Positions 52,817 through 62,042 of a stretch of DNA of 64,000 nt are shown here, in pieces (within the stretch, counting starts at the first letter, position 1; each line of letters starts with the position of its first letter). The notes under the pieces are model-generated. The model ran no database searches and was not told where the DNA came from. It was given only the letters and a program-made list of their open reading frames with translations. The position numbers and the translations under genes were made by a program. The stretch is from Firm-13 sp964617375 (lineage in GTDB: Bacteria > Bacillota > Clostridia > Saccharofermentanales > Saccharofermentanaceae). The stretch is taken from positions 10,261-74,260 of the forward strand of contig CAZTXQ010000008.1 of assembly GCA_964617375.1 (NCBI GenBank). Direction: 5' to 3'.

Positions 52817-54646
52817 ATGGGGAAGAGATTTTTTAATAAAAAGAGCTTTAAATATCGCCTGATTGTCTATTTTTGCCTGCTTTCTATAATACCGATTATC
52901 GTAATGAATATTATTTCCTACTATAATACATCAAATCTTGTCCAGGAAAATGTTGATGACCTGACGGATATCAACCTCGCACAGACAAAGAATAATGTAA
53001 ATATTGTGCTGTCGTCCTATGAAGATCTGCTTTATCAGATGTATACGGACGATGCCATTGTTGATCTGGTAGATAAAATAGACACGGATCAGGATCTTGC
53101 CGTCAGCAGAAATCAGTTGAGAAGAACTCTTAGGGGTCTTGCCAGCGTAAAACCCTATATACAATGTATTACCGTTATTACAAATAACGGGACAACGGTA
53201 TTCTATGATAAATTAGCTTCTCCTACTGCCAATATTAAATGGCTGAATAATTATGGAATTTCACCGGAACAGATCTTGGAGCAAGTCGCCGAATCAAATC
53301 AGACAGAAATTCTTCCTACCAAATACGCTGCTCATTTCAATTCTGATCCATATTATCTGTTTCATATGGCACATAGAATAATCGATTATAAAAATATTAA
53401 TAGAATCACGGGTATCGTTATTCTAAGCATTGATGAGCGGATGCTTTATGAGATTTGCAACCAGAATGCAGCACAGACGAATACAGAAGAACGGAATAGT
53501 CTGAATTTTATCATTAATGAGAACGGATCTGTTATATCGTTTATGGATGCTTCGAAAATCGGAACTGCGATCATCGATCCGGATTCTTCGGGAGAAGAAA
53601 AAGAAAAGGCATATATTCAGCTGGTCAGGGACAGCGGAGCGATGACTGGTGAATATATGAAAGTGTACAGTACGTATGACGAGACTCTGCACTGGTCATT
53701 TATTGATGTGTCAAATCAGAGCAATGTCCTTGCACAGATGAATAATCAGCAGAGGATTTCTGTATTCGTACTGGCACTTTCTGTCCTGGCTCTTGTTGTC
53801 ATTATTATCTTTATCACAAACCGCCTGACCGGATCTATCGGAAAGGTGGTAAAGGCGATGAAAGCAGCTGAAAAGGGAGAGTTATCCACACGGGTTGAAG
53901 AGGACGACCGGATGCCGATCGAGATAGAGACGATTGCCAAACAATTTAACCAGATGATTGAAAAGCTCAATGATTCCATTGAGAATGAAAAGACAGCGAA
54001 TGAAAAACAGAAGAATGCAGAAATTTCTGCGCTCGAAGCGCAGATTAACCCTCATTTTCTGTATAACACATTGGATACGATTAATTGGATGGCGATAGAT
54101 AAAGACCAGTATGAGATAAGTAATGCCATTAATTCCCTGGCCAATATTCTGCGGTACGGTGTGGATAAGAGTAATAGTGTGGTTGCGATCAAACAGGAAG
54201 TAGACTGGCTGAAGCAATATGTGTTCTTACAGCAGACAAGACTCAAGAACACATTTGAATTAATCCTTCACGTGGAATCCAACGTCCTGGAGTACCATAT
54301 TCACAAGCTCTTGCTGCAGCCGTTTGTCGAAAACGCTATTCTGCATGGATTCGAAGGTGCCAAAAAGAAATGTGAATTGAAGATGACAATTTCTGAAGCG
54401 GCCGATACAGTCCGGATCGTCATATCCGATAACGGAAAGGGCATGACGGAGGAGATGGTCGCGCACCTTAACAGTACAGCGGGCGAAGGCGTCGAAGGGC
54501 ACGGGAAAGTGGAAGCAGAGAGCCACATCGGCATCAGTAACGCCATCGGCCGGCTTCATATGTATTACGGCGCTCAGGCAAAAGTAAGAATTGAAAGCCA
54601 GGCGGGTGAAGGCACAAGTATCTATATTGAGATTCCCAAAATATAA
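52817..54646 (+). CDS. YesM-type sensor histidine kinase
   Basis: A 609-residue membrane kinase. N-terminal helix (about 15-36) and a second at about 310-335 (ISVFVLALSVLALVVIIIF) frame an extracellular sensor (dCache-like). HAMP (NRLTGSIGKVVKAMKAAEKG), coiled coil, then His_kinase ALEAQINPHFLYNTLDTINW with the phospho-His and an HATPase with N-box LLLQPFVENAILHGFE and ISDNGKGM. It is paired with the YesN-like regulator encoded 20 bp later. Regulates the sugar importer downstream, presumably on sensing extracellular oligosaccharide, possibly through the binding protein. Confidence 0.92.
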   Translation: MGKRFFNKKSFKYRLIVYFCLLSIIPIIVMNIISYYNTSNLVQENVDDLTDINLAQTKNNVNIVLSSYEDLLYQMYTDDAIVDLVDKIDTDQDLAVSRNQLRRTLRGLASVKPYIQCITVITNNGTTVFYDKLASPTANIKWLNNYGISPEQILEQVAESNQTEILPTKYAAHFNSDPYYLFHMAHRIIDYKNINRITGIVILSIDERMLYEICNQNAAQTNTEERNSLNFIINENGSVISFMDASKIGTAIIDPDSSGEEKEKAYIQLVRDSGAMTGEYMKVYSTYDETLHWSFIDVSNQSNVLAQMNNQQRISVFVLALSVLALVVIIIFITNRLTGSIGKVVKAMKAAEKGELSTRVEEDDRMPIEIETIAKQFNQMIEKLNDSIENEKTANEKQKNAEISALEAQINPHFLYNTLDTINWMAIDKDQYEISNAINSLANILRYGVDKSNSVVAIKQEVDWLKQYVFLQQTRLKNTFELILHVESNVLEYHIHKLLLQPFVENAILHGFEGAKKKCELKMTISEAADTVRIVISDNGKGMTEEMVAHLNSTAGEGVEGHGKVEAESHIGISNAIGRLHMYYGAQAKVRIESQAGEGTSIYIEIPKI

Positions 54647-54666
54647 CTGTGACGACAGGGGGGCGC

Positions 54667-56214
54667 ATGATGAGGATTGTTATCGTTGAAGATGAGATCA
54701 GGATCCGGGAAGGTATGATCCGGCTTATCAGCAAAATCAATCAGGAACACGTGATTGTAGGTGAGGCTGATAATGGACGGGAAGGTATGAGGCAAATAGA
54801 AGCCGTCATGCCTGACCTGATCATTACTGATATCAAGATGCCGGATATGGACGGACTTGAGATGCTGACCCGGCTCAAAGAAAAGCATATATCAATCAAA
54901 GCTATCGTCCTGAGTGCCTATTCGGAATTCTCTTACGCGCAGCAAGCGATTAAGGTGGGTGTCAGCGAGTATCTTTTGAAGCCCATTTCGGTCGCGAGCC
55001 TGACACAGGCTTTGGAAAACATTGAAATTCAGCTGGAACAGGAGAAGAAATATAAGAAGGAACATCTGGATGTGCTCCAATCGCTCGAATCTGTGTTCAG
55101 CGGAATTATACTCGGCGGTACCATGGTTGATAAGGAGCTTAATGACTTCCTCGACAGAGGCTACCAGCTTAAGCCGGACAGTGATTTTGTACTGATTCCG
55201 GTATATCTTGGGAGCAAGTATGAAGATAACAGGCAAAAGATGAGCAAGGAACTTCATGCGGTTCTTCGAAGCAGGGAGGGACTCGAATACCGTATTCTAG
55301 AAATCCCTCAAAACAAAATACTCTTGCTGATTCTTTTTGCTTTTACGGAAGAACGTGAACTGGAACGCTGGTTTCAGAACAGGGTACTAATTCAGCTTAT
55401 GAGAGGCGAAAATTGCCGTGCCTGCTTTGGATGGATAGCTTTCAAGGGGATTTCCCTGATGAAAGAAAGCCTCCATATTCTGTTCAAGAACATGGACTGG
55501 AACATTATCCTGGGGGATGATGTTATCGTATCGTATCCCAAAGTTACCCAAATCCAGACGGTGCCGCTATCCTATCCCATCGATCTGGAGAGTCAGACAA
55601 GGGTTGCACTGTGTTCTTTTGACAGCAAGAAAGTGGAAACCAGCGCGCAGAATTTTTGCCGCTACTTTAAAAGCGGAAAACTGTATTCCCCGAAAGAAAT
55701 CAAGGAATCTTTTGTTCGCTATCTCTGGTCCGTGATTAATGTTATTAAGGAGATCGATTTTGCTCAATATAAAAATATTGAGCAACAGGAATATTTGAAA
55801 AATATCATGACAGCGACAACTTTTCCCGAATTAGAGCAAACACTTCACGATGTGCTCTTATTGCTGCCGCTTGACAAAACAGGGGAGACATCCGTTAACC
55901 TTACCGTCCAGCGAGCGCAGAGCCTGGTGCATGAATTTTATAATCGGGGGATCACACTTGACGAAATTGCGATGAAATTAAAAATCACGCCGGAATATCT
56001 CGGCACGCAGTTTCATAAGGAAATGGGCGTAACTTTTAGTGCATATATGAAGAATTACCGGATCAAAAAAGCTAAAGAACTCCTTATCGGAACGAATCTG
56101 AAGCTCTATGATATTGCCGATAAGGTGGGATACAGCGATTCCAAATACTTCAGCCAGGTTTTTAAAGAGTGTACGGGACAGCTCCCGACAGAATATAGAA
56201 AAACCAACAAATAG
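54667..56214 (+). CDS. YesN-type response regulator with AraC domain
   Basis: A 515-residue regulator; start at 54667 (MMRIVIVEDE) behind GGGGGGCGC. Receiver with DE acidic pair, phospho-Asp in LIITDIKMPDMDG, Thr/Ser LSAYSEF and Lys in EYLLKPI. A central region of about 250 residues is unassigned; the C-terminal AraC HTH reads GITLDEIAMKLKITPEYLGT and LYDIADKVGYSDSKYFSQVFK. It acts with the upstream kinase. The binding-protein gene follows 184 bp later with its own promoter region, the probable target. Confidence 0.92.
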   Translation: MMRIVIVEDEIRIREGMIRLISKINQEHVIVGEADNGREGMRQIEAVMPDLIITDIKMPDMDGLEMLTRLKEKHISIKAIVLSAYSEFSYAQQAIKVGVSEYLLKPISVASLTQALENIEIQLEQEKKYKKEHLDVLQSLESVFSGIILGGTMVDKELNDFLDRGYQLKPDSDFVLIPVYLGSKYEDNRQKMSKELHAVLRSREGLEYRILEIPQNKILLLILFAFTEERELERWFQNRVLIQLMRGENCRACFGWIAFKGISLMKESLHILFKNMDWNIILGDDVIVSYPKVTQIQTVPLSYPIDLESQTRVALCSFDSKKVETSAQNFCRYFKSGKLYSPKEIKESFVRYLWSVINVIKEIDFAQYKNIEQQEYLKNIMTATTFPELEQTLHDVLLLLPLDKTGETSVNLTVQRAQSLVHEFYNRGITLDEIAMKLKITPEYLGTQFHKEMGVTFSAYMKNYRIKKAKELLIGTNLKLYDIADKVGYSDSKYFSQVFKECTGQLPTEYRKTNK

Positions 56215-56350
56215 TGTGGGAACAAACAATTGGCGAGAAATAGTGACGAATTTGATTCGAACCTTAGAAAAACAATCCTTTTGCAGATTATTCGAGTTTT
56301 TTCGGAAGTTGCGATGATATATAGTGACTTTGAACAAGAAAACAGACTAC

Positions 56351-56379
56351 TTGCACAAAAAATACAGCTTTTGTACAAG
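56351..56379 (+). promoter_or_regulatory. Possible promoter/operator of the sugar importer
   Basis: TTGCAC (56351-56356), 17-bp spacer, TACAAG (56374-56379), and an inverted repeat TTGCACAAAA/TTTTGTACAA with one mismatch around AATACAGC. The untranslated leader would be very short, so it may instead be an operator. Confidence 0.35.
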
Positions 56380-56398
56380 AATAAGAGGAGGAAAAGTA

Positions 56399-57682
56399 AT
56401 GAAAAGGTTTACTGCAATTCTTCTGGCACTTGCACTCTCAGTCGGCTTACTGGCTGGATGCGCATCCAACGCAGCGGCTACAACGAAAGCGGCATCGGGG
56501 GATACAGCAGCTGCAGCCACCAAGGCGGGCACACAGGCAGATACGACAGCAGCGCCGGCAGCAGAGAAGAAAAATATCGTTCTCTGGTACTATTGGGAGA
56601 CAGAGAGTCATCAGGTTGCGTTGGATAAGGTTATTCAGCAGTTCAATACTTCTCAGGCAAACATTACTGTGGAAGCCAAATATGTACCTTTTGCCGATTT
56701 CAAGAAGCAATTATCAATTGGTGCTTCCGCATCAGAACTTCCGGATATGGTTATCATCGATAATCCGGATCATGCCGCTTATGCTGAGATGGGAATTTTT
56801 GCTGACATAACAGGCAAAATTGACCTGAGCGGATATTATGAGGGACCGGTAGCTTCCTGTACCCTTAACGACAAGCTTTACGGTGTTCCGTTCGGGAGCA
56901 ACTGCCTTGCATTGTTCTACAATGAAGACATGCTGGCAGCAGCCAACTGTGAAGTTCCCACAACATGGGCTGAATTAGCCGATGTTGCCAAAAAGACAAC
57001 AACCGGCAGCGTAAGCGGTCTTGGCTTCTGTTCTCTTCAGAACGAAGAGGGAACATTCAACTTCCTTCCCTGGCTGAATATGGCAGGAACAACTGCTTAT
57101 GAGATTAACAATGAAGCTGGAATCAAAGCGATAACCTATGTAAGCGACCTTGTCAAGAATGGCGCAATGACCAAAGAAGTTATCAATTGGACACAGGGCG
57201 ATACAATGAACCAGTTCATTTCCGGCAACCTTGCCATGATGATCAATGGCCCCTGGCAGGTACCGACCATGCGTGAGCAGGCTCCTGACCTTAACTGGAA
57301 TGTTGCTCTTATTCCGACAGACGGCGATTATGCAACAGGACTCGGCGGTGAGAATTTCGCCATTATTGACAATGAGAATCAGGACGCATCCCTTGAATTC
57401 ATCAAGTTTGCTACTGATCCTGAAATGATCAAGACATACATCGATGCTTTTGGATACATTTCATCCTGCAAGGACGTTGCAGCAACACAGTACCAGGGCG
57501 ACGAAGTCATGCAGCTTTTCATCTCTGATATGGAATATGCAGTAGCCAGAGGACCCAGTGCACAGTGGCCCGAGATCTCCGACGCGATCTCACTTGCTTT
57601 CAATGAAGCAATTACGGGAACAAGCACCCCGGCAGATGCTGCAGCCAAAGCACAAACAACAATTGACGGCATCGTAGGCTAA
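56399..57682 (+). CDS. ABC sugar-binding lipoprotein
   Basis: A 427-residue family-1 extracellular solute-binding protein. Start at 56399 (MKRFTAILLALALSVGLLAGC) behind AGAGGAGGAAAAGTA; lipobox LLAGC at about 21. An Ala/Thr-rich linker leads to NIVLWYYWETESHQVALDKV, VEAKYVPFADFKKQL and DMVIIDNPDHAAYAEMGIFA, typical of oligosaccharide receptors. Likely ligand: an arabino- or xylo-oligosaccharide, judged from GH127 and GH31 neighbours. Followed by an intercistronic hairpin and two permeases. Confidence 0.9.
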   Translation: MKRFTAILLALALSVGLLAGCASNAAATTKAASGDTAAAATKAGTQADTTAAPAAEKKNIVLWYYWETESHQVALDKVIQQFNTSQANITVEAKYVPFADFKKQLSIGASASELPDMVIIDNPDHAAYAEMGIFADITGKIDLSGYYEGPVASCTLNDKLYGVPFGSNCLALFYNEDMLAAANCEVPTTWAELADVAKKTTTGSVSGLGFCSLQNEEGTFNFLPWLNMAGTTAYEINNEAGIKAITYVSDLVKNGAMTKEVINWTQGDTMNQFISGNLAMMINGPWQVPTMREQAPDLNWNVALIPTDGDYATGLGGENFAIIDNENQDASLEFIKFATDPEMIKTYIDAFGYISSCKDVAATQYQGDEVMQLFISDMEYAVARGPSAQWPEISDAISLAFNEAITGTSTPADAAAKAQTTIDGIVG

Positions 57683-57702
57683 TAATTATTCAGGTAAATG
57701 GA

Positions 57703-57730
57703 GGGAGTACACGGTCTTTCGTGTACTCCC
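57703..57730 (+). other. Intercistronic hairpin after the binding protein
   Basis: GGGAGTACACG (57703-57713) pairs perfectly with CGTGTACTCCC (57720-57730) around GTCTTT, without T-run. Such hairpins commonly stabilise the binding-protein part of the mRNA so that it is made in excess over the permeases. Confidence 0.7.
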
Positions 57731-57779
57731 CTCTATTAGAAAGCCATATTTCAAAGTCATATTTCAGGAGGTAAAAACT

Positions 57780-58679
57780 ATGCAGCGGATCAAAAAATTC
57801 TTCCGGTATGACAATATTGGGATTTTGTTTGTCCTTCCCGCGCTACTGTATATGCTGATATTTGTCGGCTACCCGATCGTCAGCAATTTTATTTTGAGTT
57901 TTCAGGATGTAACGGTAAAGACAATTAATGCTGCCGTTAAGCCTTTTATTGGTATCTCCAACTATACGAAATTACTGCAGGATTCCGTGCTTCAGCATTC
58001 TGTGTGGAACACTTTGCTTTTTACTGTCCTTTCGCTTCTTCTTCAGTTTTCGCTTGGCTTCCTGCTGGCACTTTTTTTTACTAAAAAATTCTCTTTTTCA
58101 AAACCGATCAGAGGACTTCTGATGATGCCCTGGATGATACCGGTTACCATTACAGCTCTCATGTTCAAGTTCATGTTCAGCTCGAATGTTGGAATAATAA
58201 ATCAGGTTCTGCAGTCCCTTCAAATCATTGCACAGCCGGTTGACTGGCTGACTTCACCGGGTACGGCAATGTTTGCACTGATATTTACGAACATCTGGAT
58301 AGGTATCCCGTTCAATATGATTCTGCTTTCATCGGGACTTACCCTGATTCCGAAAGAGTTGTACGAAAGTGCTGCGATAGACGGAGCCAACAAGGTGCAG
58401 ACTTTCTTCAAAATAACCATTCCGCTTCTCAAGCCAACGATCCAATCGGTACTGATCCTTGGTTTTGTATATACATTTAAGGTGTTTGACCTGGTGTATG
58501 TTATGACAAACGGCGGTCCGGTCAATTCGACTCATCTGCTGTCGACCTACTCTTACAAGCTGTCTTTCAGCCTCTTCAAATACAGCCAGGGAGCAACAGC
58601 AGCAAACATACTGTTTGTCATTCTGTTTTGTGTCAGTCTGGTCTATATGAAGTTAGTTTACAGCGATGAGGAGGCATGA
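57780..58679 (+). CDS. Sugar ABC transporter permease (MalF/UgpA type)
   Basis: A 299-residue permease behind TCAGGAGGTAAAAACT. Six helices, with the EAA loop SAAIDGANKVQTFFKITIPLLKPTI that binds the ATPase. Forms a heterodimer with the next permease. No ATPase gene is present in the locus, so a shared MsmX-type ATPase encoded elsewhere is probably used, as is common in Clostridia. Overlaps the next gene by 4 nt at its ATGA. Confidence 0.92.
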   Translation: MQRIKKFFRYDNIGILFVLPALLYMLIFVGYPIVSNFILSFQDVTVKTINAAVKPFIGISNYTKLLQDSVLQHSVWNTLLFTVLSLLLQFSLGFLLALFFTKKFSFSKPIRGLLMMPWMIPVTITALMFKFMFSSNVGIINQVLQSLQIIAQPVDWLTSPGTAMFALIFTNIWIGIPFNMILLSSGLTLIPKELYESAAIDGANKVQTFFKITIPLLKPTIQSVLILGFVYTFKVFDLVYVMTNGGPVNSTHLLSTYSYKLSFSLFKYSQGATAANILFVILFCVSLVYMKLVYSDEEA

Positions 58680-58681
58680 CA

Positions 58682-59530
58682 ATGGATTTGGATAACAAAC
58701 TCCGCGGCAGAAAAAACGTACTCATGTGTATTGTGTCTATCCTCATAATGGGTATTCTTCTTTTTCCGCTGTACTGGATTCTTGTAACATCACTTAAGAC
58801 GGAACAGGAGATCTTTCAGATTCCGCCGACCCTTTTTCCCAGCGTATTTAATACAAAATCATATGTGGCACAGCTTGGAAACGGCGACTTCAACATGTTC
58901 CGCTCCTTTGGAAACAGCTTCCTGATCTCCGTCAGCTGTATGCTGATTTCCGTAATTCTTTCTGTTCCGGCGTCTTACGGACTTGGAAGATATCGCTTTT
59001 TCGGCAAGAAGGTTACTACTCTTAGTTTTCTGGTTACGCAGATGCTGCCTGTCTCCGTTCTACTGACCCCCATGTTTATTATGTTCAATAAAATGCATCT
59101 TATTAATAGTCCTTTGTCCGCTATTTTGTCCGATGCTACCATCGGAATACCGTTTTCTATCCTGATTCTCAAAAATTATTTTGCATCCATACCCAAAGAA
59201 CTCGAAGAATCGTCCTATATCGACGGATGCACCCGCTTCTCTTCATTCAGGAAAATCATGGTGCCGATTGCTTTCCCGGGTGTTGTTGTGTGTGCTATAT
59301 TTTCTTTCCTGTATGCGTGGGGTGACCTGGCATATGGCATGACATTTATTCAGGATCAGGAGAAACGGCCGATTACCGCCGGAATCTTCAACTTCATGGG
59401 ACAGTACGGCACAAAATGGAGCTACCTGACAGCATTTGCGGTTGTAACAATTATTCCTGTAGCTTTGATCTTCATATTTATGCAAAAATATATCATAAGT
59501 GGTCTGACAAGCGGAGCTGTGAAAGGATGA
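58682..59530 (+). CDS. Sugar ABC transporter permease (MalG/UgpE type)
   Basis: A 282-residue permease. The ATG at 58682 is favoured by spacing to GAGGAGG; the ATG at 58676 overlapping the previous stop is the alternative. Six helices and the EAA motif EESSYIDGCTRFSSFRKIMVPIAFPG. Works with the upstream permease and the lipoprotein as an importer. The GH31 gene follows after 9 bp. Confidence 0.92.
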   Translation: MDLDNKLRGRKNVLMCIVSILIMGILLFPLYWILVTSLKTEQEIFQIPPTLFPSVFNTKSYVAQLGNGDFNMFRSFGNSFLISVSCMLISVILSVPASYGLGRYRFFGKKVTTLSFLVTQMLPVSVLLTPMFIMFNKMHLINSPLSAILSDATIGIPFSILILKNYFASIPKELEESSYIDGCTRFSSFRKIMVPIAFPGVVVCAIFSFLYAWGDLAYGMTFIQDQEKRPITAGIFNFMGQYGTKWSYLTAFAVVTIIPVALIFIFMQKYIISGLTSGAVKG

Positions 59531-59539
59531 GGATTAAAA

Positions 59540-61525
59540 ATGAAGGACATCTTTCGCCGTGAAGGAAATTGCTTGCTGCGCCTATTTGAAAATGAAACCT
59601 TATGTGTAGAGCCATGGGGTCCGGACAGTTTTCGTGTGCGGGCAGTTAAAATGGGAACCCCGATACAAGGAAAAGATTGGGCACTGACAGAACCGGCAGA
59701 GCGGCTGGCACAGATTAAAATAGAGGGAGAAACGGCTTCCATAATCAATGGAAAGATTCGCGCAGAGATTGGTACATCCGGGAAAGTCGTTTTCTATAAT
59801 CAGGACGGCAAATTACTGCTCGAAGAGTATGCGAGGAACAGGCGTGATTTGTTCTCGAAGGATTGTTCCGCACTGGAATTACAGGGACGTGAATTCCGGG
59901 GAATCCTGGGTGGGGATTATACCGTCACAGCACGCTTTGAATCGAACCCGCAGGAGAAGATTTACGGGATGGGGCAATATCAGCAGCCATATCTCAATAT
60001 GAAAGGCTGTACACTTGAGCTGGCCCATCGCAACTCACAGGCCAGTGTTCCGTTTATGATTTCCAGTCTGGGCTATGGGTTTCTCTGGAACAACCCGGCT
60101 ATCGGTAAAGTCATATTCGGGAAAAATATTACTGAGTGGAGAGCTGAGTCGACAAAAGAACTGGATTACTGGATAACAGCCGGGAATACTCCGGCTGAGA
60201 TTGAAGAAACGTATGCTAATGTAACCGGCAAAGTACCCATGATGCCGGAATACGGACTTGGATTCTGGCAATGCAAACTCAGGTACCAGACACAGGAAGA
60301 ACTTTTGGAAGTTGCACGTGAGTATCACCGCAGAGGATTGCCCGTTGATGTAATTGTGGTGGATTTTTTCCACTGGCCTAAACAGGGTGATTGGAGATTT
60401 GATCCCACCTATTGGCCGGATCCTGCTGCAATGGTCTCTGAACTTAAGAATATGGGAATGGAACTTATGGTCTCTGTTTGGCCTACAGTAGATAAGACAA
60501 GTGAAAACTTCGATGAGATGCTGCAGTCAGGCTATCTTGTAAATACAGACAGAGGCGTCCGCGCAACCATGGAATTTATGGCGCCGACTGTGTTCTATGA
60601 TCCTACAAATCCTGATGCGCGGGAATATGTCTGGAATAAAGCGAAAGAAAATTACTATGATAAGGGGATCAGAATTTTCTGGCTTGACGAAGCTGAACCT
60701 GAATATACGGTATATGATTTTGATAACTATCGTTATTTTGAAGGAACAAATGCACAGGTTGGAAATATCTATCCTGTGATGTATGCCAAAAACTTTTTTG
60801 ACGGAATGAAGAGTGAGGGACAGGAAAATATTGTCAATTTACTGAGATGTGCCTGGGCTGGCAGTCAGAAATACGGAGCGCTGGTCTGGTCCGGAGACAT
60901 TGCATCGAGCTTTGCGAGTATGCGCAATCAGCTGGCAGCCGGTCTGAATATGGGGATTGCCGGAATACCGTGGTGGACGACGGACATCGGCGGGTTCCAC
61001 GGAGGAGATCCGGAAACGAAGGAATTCCGTGAATTATTTGCGCGGTGGTTTGCATGGGGCACTTTCTGCCCGGTTATGCGTCTTCATGGTGACCGTGAAC
61101 CGCGTCAGCCGCAGGTAGGAACAACAGGCGGCGCAGTCTGCCGTTCCGGAGCAGCCAATGAAGTATGGAGTTACGGCGAAGATATCTATCAGATCTGCAA
61201 AAAATTCATCAAAATCCGGGAAGAACTGCGGCCGTATATCCGAAATGCTATGAAAGAAGCACACGAAAAAGGTACGCCGGTTATGAAACCGCTGTTTTAT
61301 CCGTTCCCGGAAGATGAGAAGTGCTGGGAAGTAGAGGATGAATATATGTTCGGCGATTCGATTCTTGTGGCGCCGGTACTCTATCCCGGAGAGACCAGCC
61401 GAAGTGTTTATCTGCCGGCCGGAAAAAAATGGCAGGAGTTCAAGGGTGAGAAGATATATGAGGGCGGCTGCCGGATCGAAGTTGCTGCGCCGCTTGATAG
61501 TATTCCCGCATTTTTACTCCTTTGA
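59540..61525 (+). CDS. GH31 alpha-xylosidase/alpha-glucosidase-like
   Basis: A 661-residue cytoplasmic hydrolase behind AGGATTAAAA. N-terminal beta-sandwich (IYGMGQYQQPYLNMKGCTLE), TIM barrel with YGLGFWQCKLRYQTQEELLE, nucleophile Asp in RIFWLDEAEPEY near 380, acid/base Asp in VWSGDIASSF near 450, and GIPWWTTDIGGF. The WLDEAEPE form is that of the alpha-xylosidase branch of GH31 rather than of alpha-glucosidase (WNDMNEP). Acts on oligosaccharides brought in by the upstream importer. Last gene of the locus. Confidence 0.88.
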   Translation: MKDIFRREGNCLLRLFENETLCVEPWGPDSFRVRAVKMGTPIQGKDWALTEPAERLAQIKIEGETASIINGKIRAEIGTSGKVVFYNQDGKLLLEEYARNRRDLFSKDCSALELQGREFRGILGGDYTVTARFESNPQEKIYGMGQYQQPYLNMKGCTLELAHRNSQASVPFMISSLGYGFLWNNPAIGKVIFGKNITEWRAESTKELDYWITAGNTPAEIEETYANVTGKVPMMPEYGLGFWQCKLRYQTQEELLEVAREYHRRGLPVDVIVVDFFHWPKQGDWRFDPTYWPDPAAMVSELKNMGMELMVSVWPTVDKTSENFDEMLQSGYLVNTDRGVRATMEFMAPTVFYDPTNPDAREYVWNKAKENYYDKGIRIFWLDEAEPEYTVYDFDNYRYFEGTNAQVGNIYPVMYAKNFFDGMKSEGQENIVNLLRCAWAGSQKYGALVWSGDIASSFASMRNQLAAGLNMGIAGIPWWTTDIGGFHGGDPETKEFRELFARWFAWGTFCPVMRLHGDREPRQPQVGTTGGAVCRSGAANEVWSYGEDIYQICKKFIKIREELRPYIRNAMKEAHEKGTPVMKPLFYPFPEDEKCWEVEDEYMFGDSILVAPVLYPGETSRSVYLPAGKKWQEFKGEKIYEGGCRIEVAAPLDSIPAFLLL

Positions 61526-61550
61526 TGCGGATCACCATCTTCTTCGTGAA

Positions 61551-61587
61551 AACAGCTCGAATTGCCGTACAATTCGAGCTGTTCTTT
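61551..61587 (+). terminator. Terminator of the glycan locus
   Basis: AACAGCTCGAATTG (61551-61564) pairs perfectly with CAATTCGAGCTGTT (61570-61583), then CTTTT. The 170 bp after it hold no gene. Confidence 0.88.
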
Positions 61588-61761
61588 TAGGTGTTAAAGT
61601 ACTTGTGTCCGGTGAAGCATTTATCTGCTGCTACAGCTCCTGCACCTCGGAGTATTTTTCGGGGGACGATCTCCTTGATACAGACCATTTTCAGCACTTA
61701 TGGATAAAATATGGACAGGTCATCCGTTTATCCTCAAATAAAAACACTTTTCGAGACATAG

Positions 61762-61794
61762 AAAAACCTTACAACCGCTATGGCTGTAAGGTTT
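61762..61794 (-). terminator. Terminator of the tRNA-Thr gene, host side
   Basis: AAACCTTACA (61764-61773) pairs with TGTAAGGTTT (61785-61794). On the minus strand it ends in TTTTTC and stands six bases after the CCA of the tRNA fragment, as a natural tRNA terminator would. Confidence 0.8.
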
Positions 61795-61799
61795 CCTCT

Positions 61800-61844
61800 T
61801 GGAGCCGATTAACGGACTCGAACCGTTGACCTGCTGATTACAAA
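61800..61844 (-). other. 3' part of tRNA-Thr(TGT): attachment site (attR)
   Basis: The reverse complement begins with the complete anticodon loop TTTGTAA and continues TCAGC, variable loop AGGTC, T-stem AACGG/CCGTT with loop TTCGAGT, and acceptor strand ending CCA: 45 nt of tRNA-Thr. The 5' half is absent; sequence after the loop diverges. A 3' end without 5' half, followed by its own terminator, is what remains on the host side when an element integrates in the anticodon loop. The intact tRNA should lie beyond the right edge. Confidence 0.8.
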
Positions 61845-61950
61845 AAATAGGAAGGGCTGTTTGGGGCGTTGGGTAGTTTGCTGTAAAGGGCTGCAAATAG
61901 GGCGTTTGCGGGATTTTTCCAGCGGTATCTTTTGGAGAACGTTTGTTCGT

Positions 61951-61982
61951 TTGAACATAGATTATGTTCAAATTATGTTCAA
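61951..61982. promoter_or_regulatory. TATGTTCAA operator-like repeats
   Basis: TTGAACATA (61951-61959) faces TATGTTCAA (61963-61971), with a further direct copy TATGTTCAA at 61974-61982, 11 bp on. Repressor-type sites close to the element end, possibly for excision or lysogeny control; no regulator gene is nearby. Confidence 0.55.
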
Positions 61983-62042
61983 GTCAATTGGTTGAGAGCA
62001 GGAAGGAAGGATTCACTAATAAGCTGAAGCTTGTTGCAATAT

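Noticed and set aside
61720..61971. 83-residue minus-strand frame overlapping the tRNA fragment
   Set aside because: It reads through the tRNA-Thr remnant and its terminator, a common false gene at tRNA attachment sites.
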